The notes under the pieces are model-generated. The model was not told where the DNA came from. It saw only the letters and a list, made by a program, of their open reading frames with translations, and did not search any database. From PHAA01 sp964457945 (GTDB lineage Bacteria > Bacillota > Syntrophomonadia > Syntrophomonadales > Syntrophomonadaceae), in the NCBI GenBank assembly GCA_964457945.1, contig CAYWFX010000001.1, positions 190,867 through 254,866 of the forward strand: a stretch of 64,000 nt of DNA, given 5' to 3'. The translations under genes were made by a program, and so were the position numbers. This document shows positions 1 through 8,723 of this stretch, one piece after another (the first letter of the stretch is position 1; the number at the start of each line of letters is the position of its first letter).

Positions 1-1429
1 CCTGGGCCAGCATCTGACTGGAACTGGCTACCTGAGAAGAAGCATTGGCTACCTGGTCTGATGCCAGGTGAATATCCCCCAGAGTATCATTGAATGAATT
101 AATAATTAGATTAAGGGAATCCTTGATTTCACTAAAATCCCCTTTATATTCTGCGCTAATGGCAACATTTAAATCTCCCTGAGCCATTTTAGTTAGTACC
201 TCAGAAATCTCACTTACATATCTTAACAGAGTGTTAATTGTTCCATTCAGTGCATTCTTAATTTTGGCATGATCCCCTTTATAATTGCCTTGAACACTTA
301 CCTGTAAGTTTCCTTTCTCTATTTCCGCTAATACTTCTTCTGCTTCTTTTATCGGCTCAATGAGAGCATCCAAAGTCCTATTTACACCATCAACTATGAG
401 GCTAAAATCTCCTTTGTGTTTGCTGGAATCGGCACGGATATCCAATTTACCTGCGACTGCTGCATCCGCCAGCATGTCCGCATCGGCTATCATTTCATTC
501 ACCGCATCTATGCAGGTATTCAAGCTATTCTTGATTTCATTGAAATCTCCGTTATAGATGTTGCTTATCTTTTCAGGTATATCACCTTGGCTGATTCTAT
601 CTACATATTTTGCTGCCAAGTTCAAGGGACCAATTACCGCATCCAGGGTCTCATTTACTCCTTCGATTACTTTCCTGAATTCTCCTTCATGTTTAGCTGC
701 GTCGACCCTGATATCTAATCTTCCTTCAACCGCTGCCCGGACTAGATCTTTGGCATCATCCACCATTCTCTCTATATTTTCCATCATAGCAATGAAAGCA
801 GGCATCAGATTATCGCCTTCCGAACGTTTACCGATTGACTGATATTCCTTCAACTTGCCTAAATTGCCTTGAGAAATACTGCTTACTGTATTCTGCACCA
901 GCAGTAATCTTTCTCTAACCTCATTTACGGATACAGCTGTTGCCCCAAATATACCCTGATATTGACCTTCTACTTTTATGCTATAGTCATTAACCGCCAT
1001 CTTCATTAGAACCGCACTGCTTTCTTGCAGTCCCCCCAGTTCATCGATACAGGCATTCAGACCATTCTTGATTTTATTGAAATCTCCTTCATAACTGCCG
1101 CTTATTTTTTCGGGAATGTCCCCTTTGCTGATTCTATCTATATATTCTACCGCTCCGTTCAAAGGGCCTATAATCACATCTAACATCTCATTAATGCCTT
1201 CTAACAATTCTCTATCTGCCCCATTAATTCCATGTAAGTTAGCCCGGACGTCAAGCTTGCCGACCTTGATGGCATCTATTAGGGATTTTAATTCGCTCCA
1301 TACTATGCTTCCATCCTTAGTAACATTGGCACTTACTGTCTGACCTGTCGGGATATTGACCTTGGGTGTATCAATCTGGGAATCGATTAAGGAACCTGCT
1401 AAAATATTGTTGTTGTTTTTCTTTGCCAA
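1..1429 (-). CDS. Methyl-accepting chemotaxis protein with tandem HAMP-like repeats (3' part outside window)
   Basis: Chemoreceptor-type signalling protein; 476 codons are visible and the C-terminal methyl-accepting domain lies beyond base 1. The start is TTG at 1429, 9 nt after a perfect AGGAGG at 1439-1444. There is no signal peptide or membrane segment: the N-terminus (AKKNNNNILAGSL) is polar, so the receptor is probably cytoplasmic. The body is built of repeats of about 130-150 residues. Each starts with a G-K/R-L-D-I/V-R motif, then D-A/V-I-G-P-L, then a G-D-I-P-E-K-I segment and a G-D-F-N-x-I-K-N-x-L-N helix; they read as tandem HAMP-like units. The visible end (ANASSQVASSSQ) is the usual entry into the MCP signalling coiled coil. 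It is last in the order cheY-cheA-cheW-mcp. The ligand is unknown. Confidence 0.85.
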   Translation of the reverse strand, partial: MAKKNNNNILAGSLIDSQIDTPKVNIPTGQTVSANVTKDGSIVWSELKSLIDAIKVGKLDVRANLHGINGADRELLEGINEMLDVIIGPLNGAVEYIDRISKGDIPEKISGSYEGDFNKIKNGLNACIDELGGLQESSAVLMKMAVNDYSIKVEGQYQGIFGATAVSVNEVRERLLLVQNTVSSISQGNLGKLKEYQSIGKRSEGDNLMPAFIAMMENIERMVDDAKDLVRAAVEGRLDIRVDAAKHEGEFRKVIEGVNETLDAVIGPLNLAAKYVDRISQGDIPEKISNIYNGDFNEIKNSLNTCIDAVNEMIADADMLADAAVAGKLDIRADSSKHKGDFSLIVDGVNRTLDALIEPIKEAEEVLAEIEKGNLQVSVQGNYKGDHAKIKNALNGTINTLLRYVSEISEVLTKMAQGDLNVAISAEYKGDFSEIKDSLNLIINSFNDTLGDIHLASDQVANASSQVASSSQMLAQ

Positions 1430-1517
1430 TTCAGTCAACCTCCTAAAATCCAGTCTGGACATTTCGAAAAAACAGTTAAATGCAAACCTTCAACCATATC
1501 TAATCTGATTGAGTACT

Positions 1518-2003
1518 TTATCCTATTTCACCCAGATTGCAAAATTCTTCATCATTAAGTAACTTGTCACAATCGAGAATTAGTTTTACCGCACTGCCTA
1601 CTTTTCCAATTCCTTTAATATACCGGTTATGAAAACCCGCCCTGGCAACGGGTGGGGGAACGATGTCTTCATCGTCAATAGATAAAACCTCGGCCACATA
1701 ATCAACTATCAGTCCCACCGAGAGATCATAAATATTAATTACAATAATACAGGTCCGATCATTGTATTCTTTGGCATCTTTCTTAAATCGCAGGTTGACA
1801 TCCATAACCGGAATGATTTTCCCTCTTAAATTAATAATCCCTTTTACATATTCCGGTACCTCAGGCACCTCTGTAATTATCTGCATACCACCTATTATTT
1901 CGGTTACAAACCTGATTTCGATTCCATATTCTTCTCTTCCAATAATAAATGTCAGGTATTTGCCTTTTTGAGTGTCTTCTTCCTCTTCCCAAACTTCCGA
2001 CAC
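1518..2003 (-). CDS. cheW: CheW chemotaxis coupling protein
   Basis: Adaptor that links receptors to the CheA kinase. It is a single CheW-like domain of 161 aa, the normal length, containing YLTFIIGREEYGIEI, a VPEYVKGIINLRG motif and a V-D-x-V-A-E-V-L segment typical of the family. An upstream ATG at 2108 would make a 196-aa form overlapping cheA by 70 nt with a non-homologous N-terminus. The GTG at 2003, 8 nt after AAAGGGG, gives a normal CheW and is preferred. It lies between cheA and the receptor gene, so it is co-expressed with its partners. Confidence 0.9.
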   Translation of the reverse strand: MSEVWEEEEDTQKGKYLTFIIGREEYGIEIRFVTEIIGGMQIITEVPEVPEYVKGIINLRGKIIPVMDVNLRFKKDAKEYNDRTCIIVINIYDLSVGLIVDYVAEVLSIDDEDIVPPPVARAGFHNRYIKGIGKVGSAVKLILDCDKLLNDEEFCNLGEIG

Positions 2004-2038
2004 AGTTTCAACCCCTTTCCCATTGAATTTGGCAGTTA

Positions 2039-4045
2039 CTAGTAATTGTTTATTAAACCTGCCACATCCAGTATTAAACTGGCTCTGCCATTTCCAAGGA
2101 GTGTACAACCGCTGATCCCAGATATTTTCTTCAGATATTTAGGTAAAGCCTTAACAACTATCTGTTGTTCTCCTAATAATGCATCTGCAAAAAGACAGAG
2201 GGTTTTGGAATCATTTTCGACAACAACAATAATTCCATCCTGAATTTCTTCTACCTCGGTTGGCAATTTGTAGCGTTGATGAAGCCTTAAAATTGGATAG
2301 CAATTATCCCTTACCATAACCATTTCATTACCATCAGGATCATGAATAATTTCTTCTTTTTTCGCCCTGAAAGATTCCCTTACGGATCGAGTCGGCAAAA
2401 TATATATTAGTTTACCTACTTGTATACTCATCCCGTTAATAATGGCCAATGTAAGCGGGATTTTTAGTGATACGGTAGTTCCCCTCCCCTCTATACTATC
2501 CACCAGGACTGTACCACCTACAGATGCTATGTTATTAGCAGCAACATCCATTCCTACTCCTCGGCCTGAAAACTCACTTACCTGATCTCGGGTAGAAAAA
2601 CCGGGTGATAAAACCCAGGCAAAAATATCCCGGTCAGTTAATTCATGTTCGCCTCTATTAATAAGCCCGTTTTCACGAGCTCGGGCCATTATTTTCTCTT
2701 TATTGAGTCCAGCACCGTCGTCTTTGACAGTAATCCAGACATCGCCGCCTTCATTTTTGGCTTCCAGCCTGATTTTACCCATCCCAGGCTTTCCTTGGCT
2801 AAGCCTTTCTTCCTGCCCTTCAATCCCATGATCGATAGCATTTCTAATTAAATGCATCAGCGGATCGGATAAGTGTTCAATGATGTTCTTGTCCACTTCT
2901 GTCTCTTCACCGATAATCTCTAATTCGATTTCCTTATTTAGTTTTTTGCTCATGTCTCTAACTATTCGGTTCATCTTTTGAAAGGTTACTATAAGTGGTA
3001 CCATCCGAATGGACATAACTATATCTTGAAGTTCATTAATGATTTTTCTATGTTGACGGGTAGCTTTATGAAAGTTGTCCAAATTGATTCCATTGGTCAG
3101 ATCTGGATTATGAGTTACCATGGCTTCACTAATAACCAGTTCTCCAACCAAATCCATTAGATTGTCCAGTTTGTTTACATCTACACTAATCAAGCTTGAG
3201 CGGTTACCAGGCAGGTTCATGCTTTCTTTATGGTTTTTATCAAGCGGCTGGAGCAACTCTTCACCTAAATCATCCAAATTTATTTGCATTTTATTATTTA
3301 ACAGCGAAATTAGTTCATCACTTTCAATTTCATTTATCTCTAAGTCTCTAACTAAATCAGCATTTAGGAAAAATGTTTCTATCTCCTTCTGCTTATGTAC
3401 CGTAGTAAAGATTATTTCCAAACCATATTCCCTTATGGTTTCTGCAGTTTGACTATTCTCAATAATGTCCGCAGGGAAAAACTCTATGTCATCAGCCAGG
3501 TCTTTAAGTTTGTGGATGACATTAAATGCCCTTATATTTTCCATATTACAGCCATTTTCAAAAAATATATGGGCTCTGTATTTGGATTGCTTTGAAACAG
3601 AAGGATTAGACTCTTGCATTTGATCAAGACTGACCGAATTATTACCTTTTAACAATAATAGGAATTCATTAATATCTTCTATGAGCTGAAATGCACTTTC
3701 ACTTACATTTTGATTGTTTTCATCTTTCATTGTTTCAGTTTTGATGAAGTCGATACTTGTTAATACAATATCGCAAAGTCTTTGATAGTCTATATTTTTA
3801 GGTTTATCTTCTCTCAAATAAAAGAATAGGTCTTCAACAGAATGAGCCAAATTTGCAATATCATCAAACATCATCATGGCTGCAGAACCTTTTATGGTGT
3901 GCATTATTCTGAATATTTCATTCACAGATGATATTTCTATGCAATTTGTTTTTTCATTAGCCAAGATTTCTTTTTCTAACTGTTCGATTAATTGGGTGGT
4001 TTCAAACAAAAACATTTCCAACATTGGTTCTAAAGATTTATCCAT
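2039..4045 (-). CDS. cheA: Chemotaxis histidine kinase CheA
   Basis: Cytoplasmic kinase that phosphorylates CheY. It has 668 aa counted from the ATG at 4045, 8 nt after GGGAG; a further ATG at 4081 has no good ribosome site. Domain order is classical. P1 HPt carries the phospho-accepting His at about residue 49 (IMHTIKGSA). A P2 CheY-binding-like domain lies at about 155-255. The P3 dimerisation helices start near 300. The P4 ATPase has the N-box (HLIRNAIDHG), DDGAGLN and SGRGVGMD motifs. P5 is a CheW-like domain at about 535-668. The gene follows cheY with a gap of about 70 nt and overlaps the longest cheW reading frame. No cheB, cheR, cheC or cheD is visible here. Confidence 0.95.
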   Translation of the reverse strand: MDKSLEPMLEMFLFETTQLIEQLEKEILANEKTNCIEISSVNEIFRIMHTIKGSAAMMMFDDIANLAHSVEDLFFYLREDKPKNIDYQRLCDIVLTSIDFIKTETMKDENNQNVSESAFQLIEDINEFLLLLKGNNSVSLDQMQESNPSVSKQSKYRAHIFFENGCNMENIRAFNVIHKLKDLADDIEFFPADIIENSQTAETIREYGLEIIFTTVHKQKEIETFFLNADLVRDLEINEIESDELISLLNNKMQINLDDLGEELLQPLDKNHKESMNLPGNRSSLISVDVNKLDNLMDLVGELVISEAMVTHNPDLTNGINLDNFHKATRQHRKIINELQDIVMSIRMVPLIVTFQKMNRIVRDMSKKLNKEIELEIIGEETEVDKNIIEHLSDPLMHLIRNAIDHGIEGQEERLSQGKPGMGKIRLEAKNEGGDVWITVKDDGAGLNKEKIMARARENGLINRGEHELTDRDIFAWVLSPGFSTRDQVSEFSGRGVGMDVAANNIASVGGTVLVDSIEGRGTTVSLKIPLTLAIINGMSIQVGKLIYILPTRSVRESFRAKKEEIIHDPDGNEMVMVRDNCYPILRLHQRYKLPTEVEEIQDGIIVVVENDSKTLCLFADALLGEQQIVVKALPKYLKKISGISGCTLLGNGRASLILDVAGLINNY

Positions 4046-4112
4046 TATTAACACTCCCTTACTTTGGAAGCCTGTATTCATCTAGTCAATCCCTGTAAAA
4101 ATAATGGCTATA

Positions 4113-4466
4113 TCATAGATTTCTCATAGCTTTTATTAAATCTTCTTCTTTGTAAGGTTTTACCAGAAAACCCTTAGCACCCGATACAATAGCTTCTGCA
4201 ACCATGCTTTCTTGACCCATTGCTGATATCATAACAACACTAACGTTTGGATCCATTCTCTTTAGTAATTTCATTGCTTCCAGTCCATTCATTTCCGGCA
4301 TGGTTATATCTAACGTTACAACATCAGGTTTAAGTTCGTTGTATTTTAGCAATGCATTCATTCCATTTTCTGCCTCTCCAACTACTGTATATTGGTTTTT
4401 TTCCAGTGTCCGTCTAAGTAAATGTCTCATCAACATTGCATCATCTACAATCAGGACTTTTTTCAT
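4113..4466 (-). CDS. cheY: CheY-like single-domain response regulator
   Basis: Receiver-only protein of 117 aa, expected to take phosphate from CheA and act on the flagellar switch. All catalytic residues are present: acidic pair D8-D9, phospho-acceptor D53 (VTLDITMPEMNG), S81 and K103 (FLVKPYK). There is no output domain. GAGGAG lies 11 nt before the ATG, a longish spacing. It is the first gene of the chemotaxis operon, directly after the promoter at 4560-4588. Confidence 0.9.
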   Translation of the reverse strand: MKKVLIVDDAMLMRHLLRRTLEKNQYTVVGEAENGMNALLKYNELKPDVVTLDITMPEMNGLEAMKLLKRMDPNVSVVMISAMGQESMVAEAIVSGAKGFLVKPYKEEDLIKAMRNL

Positions 4467-4496
4467 ATACGAACCAACTCCTCACATGTTCATAAT

Positions 4497-4511
4497 TTAA
4501 TAGCTGTTCAT
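4497..4511 (-). other. Four-codon leader ORF with strong ribosome site
   Basis: In the cheY leader, AAAGGAGGAGTA precedes ATG AAC AGC TAT TAA. The ribosome site is better spaced than that of cheY itself. It may be chance, or it may keep ribosomes on the leader. No known family matches; the call is positional only. Confidence 0.25.
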
Positions 4512-4559
4512 TACTCCTCCTTTCCGATGACCGGCCGGAATTGTATTATCTTTCTATAT

Positions 4560-4588
4560 AATATAGGACGTTTTGCCCAAATTGTCAA
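4560..4588 (-). promoter_or_regulatory. Sigma-A promoter of the cheY-cheA-cheW-mcp operon
   Basis: The minus strand shows TTGACA (4588-4583), a 17-bp spacer and TATATT (4565-4560). This is close to vegetative consensus and lies about 95 bp before the cheY ATG. A perfect 9-bp inverted repeat sits immediately upstream of the -35 box. Confidence 0.75.
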
Positions 4589-4590
4589 TT

Positions 4591-4613
4591 TATATCCAAT
4601 GTTTTTGGATATA
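4591..4613. promoter_or_regulatory. Perfect palindrome next to the che promoter (candidate operator)
   Basis: TATATCCAA, 5 nt, TTGGATATA: 9-bp perfect arms ending 2 bp upstream of the -35 hexamer. It has no T-run, so a protein-binding site is more likely than a terminator. The regulator is not known. Confidence 0.5.
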
Positions 4614-4664
4614 TTTATCATATTCAGTTATTCCTTTACTGTAGCTGATAGCTTATATAAATAT

Positions 4665-4704
4665 AAAAAACCCTTACACTCAGCTACTTAGCGAGAGTAA
4701 AGGC
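4665..4704 (-). terminator. Probable terminator of the glucosaminidase gene
   Basis: An imperfect hairpin (CCTTTACTCTC paired with GAGTGTAAGG on the minus strand) followed by a run of six T on that strand, about 100 bp after the stop at 4804. The stem contains bulges. Confidence 0.5.
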
Positions 4705-4803
4705 TAATTTTACTTACCTATTGTTTAAGGATTAGTATAAATACACAGAGATAGTAGATATTCCAGAATTTGATTTGACAGAATTAGGTTTTACGGCAAC
4801 TGG

Positions 4804-6135
4804 TTATATTTTTTGCAAAGCCAAATCAACCTCAGGAAGAAATACCGTTCTAATTCTTTCGCCATAATTGCTTGAACTCGCATAATGACAAGTCGCTAGA
4901 TCGTTAATAAGTGTCTGCATAGGAGCACCAGCCCTTGCATCAGCCAAAAGCTGCTTATAATTAGAGTGTTTTGTATATAAGCTGATCACATCTTGAGCAA
5001 ATTCTTCTGGCGATCCATATTTTCTAAACCCTCCGGTATTGGAATCCTTAATTCCACCAAAGTTGTTATAATATTGGGCTAATGCCGATGTTCCGTACCC
5101 CGACTCTTCCGCCCACTGTGCCAGCAAGAAATTTACCGGAAGGCCGGTTCCCTTATTTGTCGCTTCAGCATAGGGCTTCATTTGCAGGACAAAGGCTTGA
5201 TGGTTAGATGGCACCGGAAGAAGCGTAGGATCTTTTTCGTTGGTAGGCGACGCAGTGATAGTGGAGCCTATTGCCGTTGAGCCCCATACCGGAGAAGCTA
5301 GCCAACCCGCTACCCAGGCTAACTGGCCCTGATACATGACCTGATACCAACCGTCTTTTTCCGCTACATAGGCCACCCTGGTACCGTTGGGTGCCAATCC
5401 AACCAAATTCGATGATGTAGAAGGACCGCTGCGTATATTCACATCAATAGCAGATATAGTAACGGCGGTTATCTTGTCTCCTGAGTTGGAAGGGCAATAA
5501 ACATTTATTACCCGGTTTTCTCCGTCCCAAACCATTTTACCGCCCAAGGCTTCTCCTACAAAGCGTAACGGGGCCAAGGTTTGTCCGTTCACAATTTGGG
5601 CAGGAACATCCAGACTTTGAACCTTGCCATTGATGGTGGCAGTAGGTGATCCTATGGTTAAAGCGATGGTTGTAGCGGATTTGCTGGCGGTCACTGTGTG
5701 GCTGCTGTTATCCCAAGTTACGGTGGCGCCGAGATTATCAAGGATTTCCCTTAATGGCACCAGGGTATACCCATTTACTGAGATAGGGTTTACGTAAAAA
5801 GTTGTCAAATTTCCGTTTATGTATATCTGTGGCGGTAATTGAACTGTTGATGTACTCAGGCTGGTTAAGTATTCAGCCACCCAACCGCTCACATTCCCCA
5901 AGGACATCTTTACCCAGCCATTGCGCCGCTCCAGAATATTAATGCTGGTATTTTTGCTCAAGCTATCAATGATACTATATGTAATACTTGGTCCTGATCG
6001 AACATAAACGCCATTACCATTGACTATTGCAGTTTCGGCGTTAGCCGTTAGGTTAATCGCTCCCAGCTCAAGCAGTAAAAATGCTACCAGCAGCATGAGC
6101 TTTTGCCGACTTTTAAACACATGTAAATATTTCAT
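4804..6135 (-). CDS. Secreted glucosaminidase with SH3b and copper-amine-oxidase stalk domains
   Basis: Cell-wall hydrolase, 443 aa from the ATG at 6135 (GGGAG 6 nt upstream; a start 21 nt further up lacks one). Order: signal peptide (about 1-33, hydrophobic LMLLVAFLLLELGAI, cleavage near TANA-E); an SH3b domain (about 35-90); two copper-amine-oxidase N-terminal-like stalk repeats (about 100-215, each with a TLAPLRFVGEALGG-type motif); a second SH3b (about 225-285); and a glucosaminidase-family domain (about 315-443). The last contains AQWAEESGYG, whose Glu is the expected general acid, and NNFGGIK. It should cut N-acetylglucosaminyl bonds of peptidoglycan outside the cell. A motif upstream is shared with the amidase gene at 34818. 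Confidence 0.88.
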   Translation of the reverse strand: MKYLHVFKSRQKLMLLVAFLLLELGAINLTANAETAIVNGNGVYVRSGPSITYSIIDSLSKNTSINILERRNGWVKMSLGNVSGWVAEYLTSLSTSTVQLPPQIYINGNLTTFYVNPISVNGYTLVPLREILDNLGATVTWDNSSHTVTASKSATTIALTIGSPTATINGKVQSLDVPAQIVNGQTLAPLRFVGEALGGKMVWDGENRVINVYCPSNSGDKITAVTISAIDVNIRSGPSTSSNLVGLAPNGTRVAYVAEKDGWYQVMYQGQLAWVAGWLASPVWGSTAIGSTITASPTNEKDPTLLPVPSNHQAFVLQMKPYAEATNKGTGLPVNFLLAQWAEESGYGTSALAQYYNNFGGIKDSNTGGFRKYGSPEEFAQDVISLYTKHSNYKQLLADARAGAPMQTLINDLATCHYASSSNYGERIRTVFLPEVDLALQKI

Positions 6136-6179
6136 GATCTTCTCCCTTTCCTGCATTTAGAGAAGCTGTCGTTATATTA

Positions 6180-6195
6180 TTTCAGATTTTCGACA
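6180..6195 (-). promoter_or_regulatory. Motif shared with the upstream region of the amidase gene
   Basis: The minus strand carries TGTCGAAAATCTGAA about 50 bp before the glucosaminidase start. The amidase gene has TGTCGAAATCTAAAA at about the same place (35905-35919). The remainder of 6136-6434 holds the two divergent leaders and nothing else recognisable. Confidence 0.3.
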
Positions 6196-6434
6196 CTATT
6201 TTCTATAATCCTTCCGAGAAAAGCCAAAATATCATAATCTAATAATGGCAAGTAACCTATTTGAAGATCTAGTAAGTATTTTTCCTAGGTTAGGAATTCT
6301 TTGATACCTACTTGTTGGTAAAGAAAGCAATTACGTGATAGGATAAAGCGATAAATTAAACTATATTGCAAAACAATTTAAGTTTTAAAAAGAGTTGTAC
6401 CTTCGTACGCTTATTAGTAAAAGAGGATTTCTTT

Positions 6435-7667
6435 ATGACAAACCTAGAAAAAGGTCTAAAGGTTGAAGGTGCGCAAACAATGGGAAAGTTCTCCTCCATC
6501 TGGACCAGCAACTTCACCTTGCTATGTTTAGCCAACTTCGTATTGTTTATGAGCACTCAGATGCTCTTCCCCAGCGTACCAGGGTATATATTAAAAATTG
6601 GCGGCAACCAAATGGATATTGGATATGTGATGGGTGCCTATACCATTAGCGCCATGGTTATGCGTCCCTTTGCCGGCTGCTTAGTTGATAGCTATGGCCG
6701 AAAAAAGATTATGATTTTTGGCTTGGTTATGATGCTGGCCGCCTCTTTGCTTTACACACTAGCAGAGGACGTTTCATTAATGATGTTGATACGCAGCCTC
6801 CATGGTCTGGCCTTCGGTCTTGCAACCACAGCCATTGGTACGATTGTGGCAGATAGTTTGCCCACTGCCCGTTTGGGTGAGGGCATGGGGTATTTCGGAT
6901 TGACCTCTTCCCTCTCGATGGCTATAGCCCCTATTGTCGGTTTTTATTTGGTGGGGAAATCCGGTTACCCGCTGTTGTTTCTTTCGGTAAGTCTGCTAAC
7001 ACTGCTGGCCTTTGGTTCTAGTTTGCTTGTTCGGGGCAGCAATGATTACTTCGGTGCTTCGGGTAGATCTTCCACAGGGATATGGGCCCAACTATTGGAG
7101 AAAAATGCCCTGCCTGCATCCGGGGTGATGTTTTTCCTAGCCGTCGTTTATGGTTCAGTGCTTTCTTTTATTTCTTTGTATGCTGCTGAACGTGGTATTG
7201 CCAATATCGGTTTGTTCTTTACAGCTATGGCCCTGGCCATGTTGGTCTCCCGGCCTATATCTGGTCGCTGGGCAGACAAAGGTGGCCTCAATAAGGTCTT
7301 ACTCATTGGTCACCTGTCCATTCTTATTGGCATGGTGACTATTGGATTTTCCCACATCATCATGCACTTCCTATTAGCCGGTGCATTTATTGGACTTGGC
7401 TTTGGTTTTTGCCTTCCCACTTTACAGGCCCTGGCTGTGCGTGATGCGCCAGTCCATAGACGAGGTGCAGCCACCGGCACCTTCTTTGCCGCCTTTGACT
7501 TGGGAATAGGTTTAGGAACTATTCTCTGGGGCTATGTGGCAGCGGCAACAAGCTATCAGATTATGTACTTTACTACTCTTCTTCCCGTAGCTCTGGCCGG
7601 AGCAATCTACTACAAATTTAGAGCTCCCGCTACGGTCAATGGTATATCTGAAGACCACTCCTATTGA
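6435..7667 (+). CDS. Major facilitator superfamily transporter (DHA1-like exporter)
   Basis: Proton-driven membrane transporter, probably an efflux pump; 410 aa with about 12 hydrophobic segments. The MFS motif A is present after TM2 (DSYGRKKIM), with a degenerate copy in the second half (GRWADKGGLNK). The start ATG at 6435 follows AAGAGG by 8 nt; the ATG at 6366 has no ribosome site. It is transcribed away from the glucosaminidase gene and has no obvious operon partner. The substrate cannot be told from sequence. Confidence 0.82.
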   Translation: MTNLEKGLKVEGAQTMGKFSSIWTSNFTLLCLANFVLFMSTQMLFPSVPGYILKIGGNQMDIGYVMGAYTISAMVMRPFAGCLVDSYGRKKIMIFGLVMMLAASLLYTLAEDVSLMMLIRSLHGLAFGLATTAIGTIVADSLPTARLGEGMGYFGLTSSLSMAIAPIVGFYLVGKSGYPLLFLSVSLLTLLAFGSSLLVRGSNDYFGASGRSSTGIWAQLLEKNALPASGVMFFLAVVYGSVLSFISLYAAERGIANIGLFFTAMALAMLVSRPISGRWADKGGLNKVLLIGHLSILIGMVTIGFSHIIMHFLLAGAFIGLGFGFCLPTLQALAVRDAPVHRRGAATGTFFAAFDLGIGLGTILWGYVAAATSYQIMYFTTLLPVALAGAIYYKFRAPATVNGISEDHSY

Positions 7668-7817
7668 TATATTTCAACTTATGGGTGGAGTAATCATACG
7701 GTTATAACTGCCATTGAAGCATGTATTTATAAAGTGATAATAAATAGTCTCCCACATGGTTAACGAGAAGTTGTTTTGGGTTAATTAAAATCATTGATTG
7801 AAGTATTATGTTTATTG

Positions 7818-8237
7818 TTATTTGACATCAAAGTTATCTGATTTAAAATTACTATAAAACCTTCCTTTATTGGCTGAGAATCTCAAAACACAATAATCGG
7901 GGTCGGTTACACCTAAAGGATAATACATTGAGTCACCCTCATGCCATATCATTTCCTTAGAATCACTATCTTCAAGTACTTCCATAGTCCCCGTTAACAT
8001 AACGCCCCTAAAAAAGCGTTTGTCGCAAAAGTAAACGCTGGCCTTCGGGTTTTCTTTATATTGACTTACTCGCATAGATGAAGTATTGGTAGTAAAATAA
8101 AAATGCTTAATTCCCTCTCTTTTTCGTGGCGGTAACATGGCTTTCATATTTGGAAATCCGTCACAATCAATGGAGCCAATAAAAGAAACATCAACTTTGT
8201 CAATTAAATTGCCTATCGTCTTCTCTGAATCTATCAT
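7818..8237 (-). CDS. Pyridoxamine 5'-phosphate oxidase-like FMN-binding split-barrel protein
   Basis: Small cytoplasmic flavoprotein-fold protein, 139 aa, of the pyridoxamine-phosphate-oxidase-like superfamily (general stress protein 26 type). Visible signatures are the strand DVSFIGSIDCDGFPNMKAM, FYFTTNTSSMR, and the AsVYFCDKRFFRGVMLTGTMEV core. AGGAGG lies 8 nt before the ATG. It stands directly downstream of the HxlR-type regulator, an arrangement usual for redox- or electrophile-responsive pairs. Members can be flavin reductases, biliverdin reductases or F420/FMN enzymes; the substrate is not assignable. Confidence 0.75.
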   Translation of the reverse strand: MIDSEKTIGNLIDKVDVSFIGSIDCDGFPNMKAMLPPRKREGIKHFYFTTNTSSMRVSQYKENPKASVYFCDKRFFRGVMLTGTMEVLEDSDSKEMIWHEGDSMYYPLGVTDPDYCVLRFSANKGRFYSNFKSDNFDVK

Positions 8238-8255
8238 TTTGATACCCTCCTTGTG

Positions 8256-8313
8256 AATTTACTACTAATGAACTTTGCATTGATTTTAACGTCTCAAAGC
8301 AAAGTAGTAAATT
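8256..8313. promoter_or_regulatory. Interrupted perfect inverted repeat between hxlR-type gene and its neighbour
   Basis: AATTTACTAC at 8256-8265 and GTAGTAAATT at 8304-8313 are exact inverse complements separated by 38 bp. Inner ACTTTGC and GCAAAGT extend the symmetry. It covers the likely promoter region of the split-barrel gene. HxlR proteins bind as dimers to such repeats, so this is a candidate operator. Confidence 0.5.
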
Positions 8314-8343
8314 ACACACTTTTTTGTGGGTATAATGACTTAA

Positions 8344-8703
8344 TTAATCAATAAATCCTTTGGCCTTCAGTAAATCTTGCATTCCGTTTTCCTGCATAAG
8401 CTCAACGCCTATATGTTGCATAATGTTAATAGCCTCAAGCATTTTTTCCCCACGCTCCGTTAAAAAATATTCAACCTTTAGAGGATAACCGTCATATGTC
8501 TTTTTACCTATCATTCCAAAATCCAATAATTCTTTAAGCTGTTCTATAAGCATTTTTTGATTAATACCTTGTATATTCTTTTCCAGATTTGCAAGTGATG
8601 TGTTACCTAACCTTAACTGCCATAATATAATGGGTTTCCATTTGCCCTTAGTAATATCATGTGTAAGTTCCAATGGGCAGGTGTATTCTTCTCTTATTTT
8701 CAA
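8344..8703 (-). CDS. HxlR-family winged-helix transcriptional regulator
   Basis: DNA-binding regulator of 119 aa. It shows the HxlR pattern: an N-terminal Cys (YTCPLELTHDITKGKWKPI), then the winged helix with LEKNIQGINQKMLIEQLKEL and the wing YPLKVEYFLTERG. The family Cys often senses oxidants or aldehydes; that is family knowledge, not shown here. A TTG at 8703 spaced 6 nt from GAGGTG is the likely start; the GTG at 8712 overlaps that ribosome site. It probably controls itself and the downstream split-barrel gene through the inverted repeat at 8256-8313. Confidence 0.85.
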   Translation of the reverse strand: MKIREEYTCPLELTHDITKGKWKPIILWQLRLGNTSLANLEKNIQGINQKMLIEQLKELLDFGMIGKKTYDGYPLKVEYFLTERGEKMLEAINIMQHIGVELMQENGMQDLLKAKGFID

Positions 8704-8723
8704 TGCGTTCACCTCGTACCGGT

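Noticed and set aside
360..1343. Four plus-strand frames of 65-100 aa
   Set aside because: Shadows of the truncated chemoreceptor gene, which is open on the minus strand through the whole interval.
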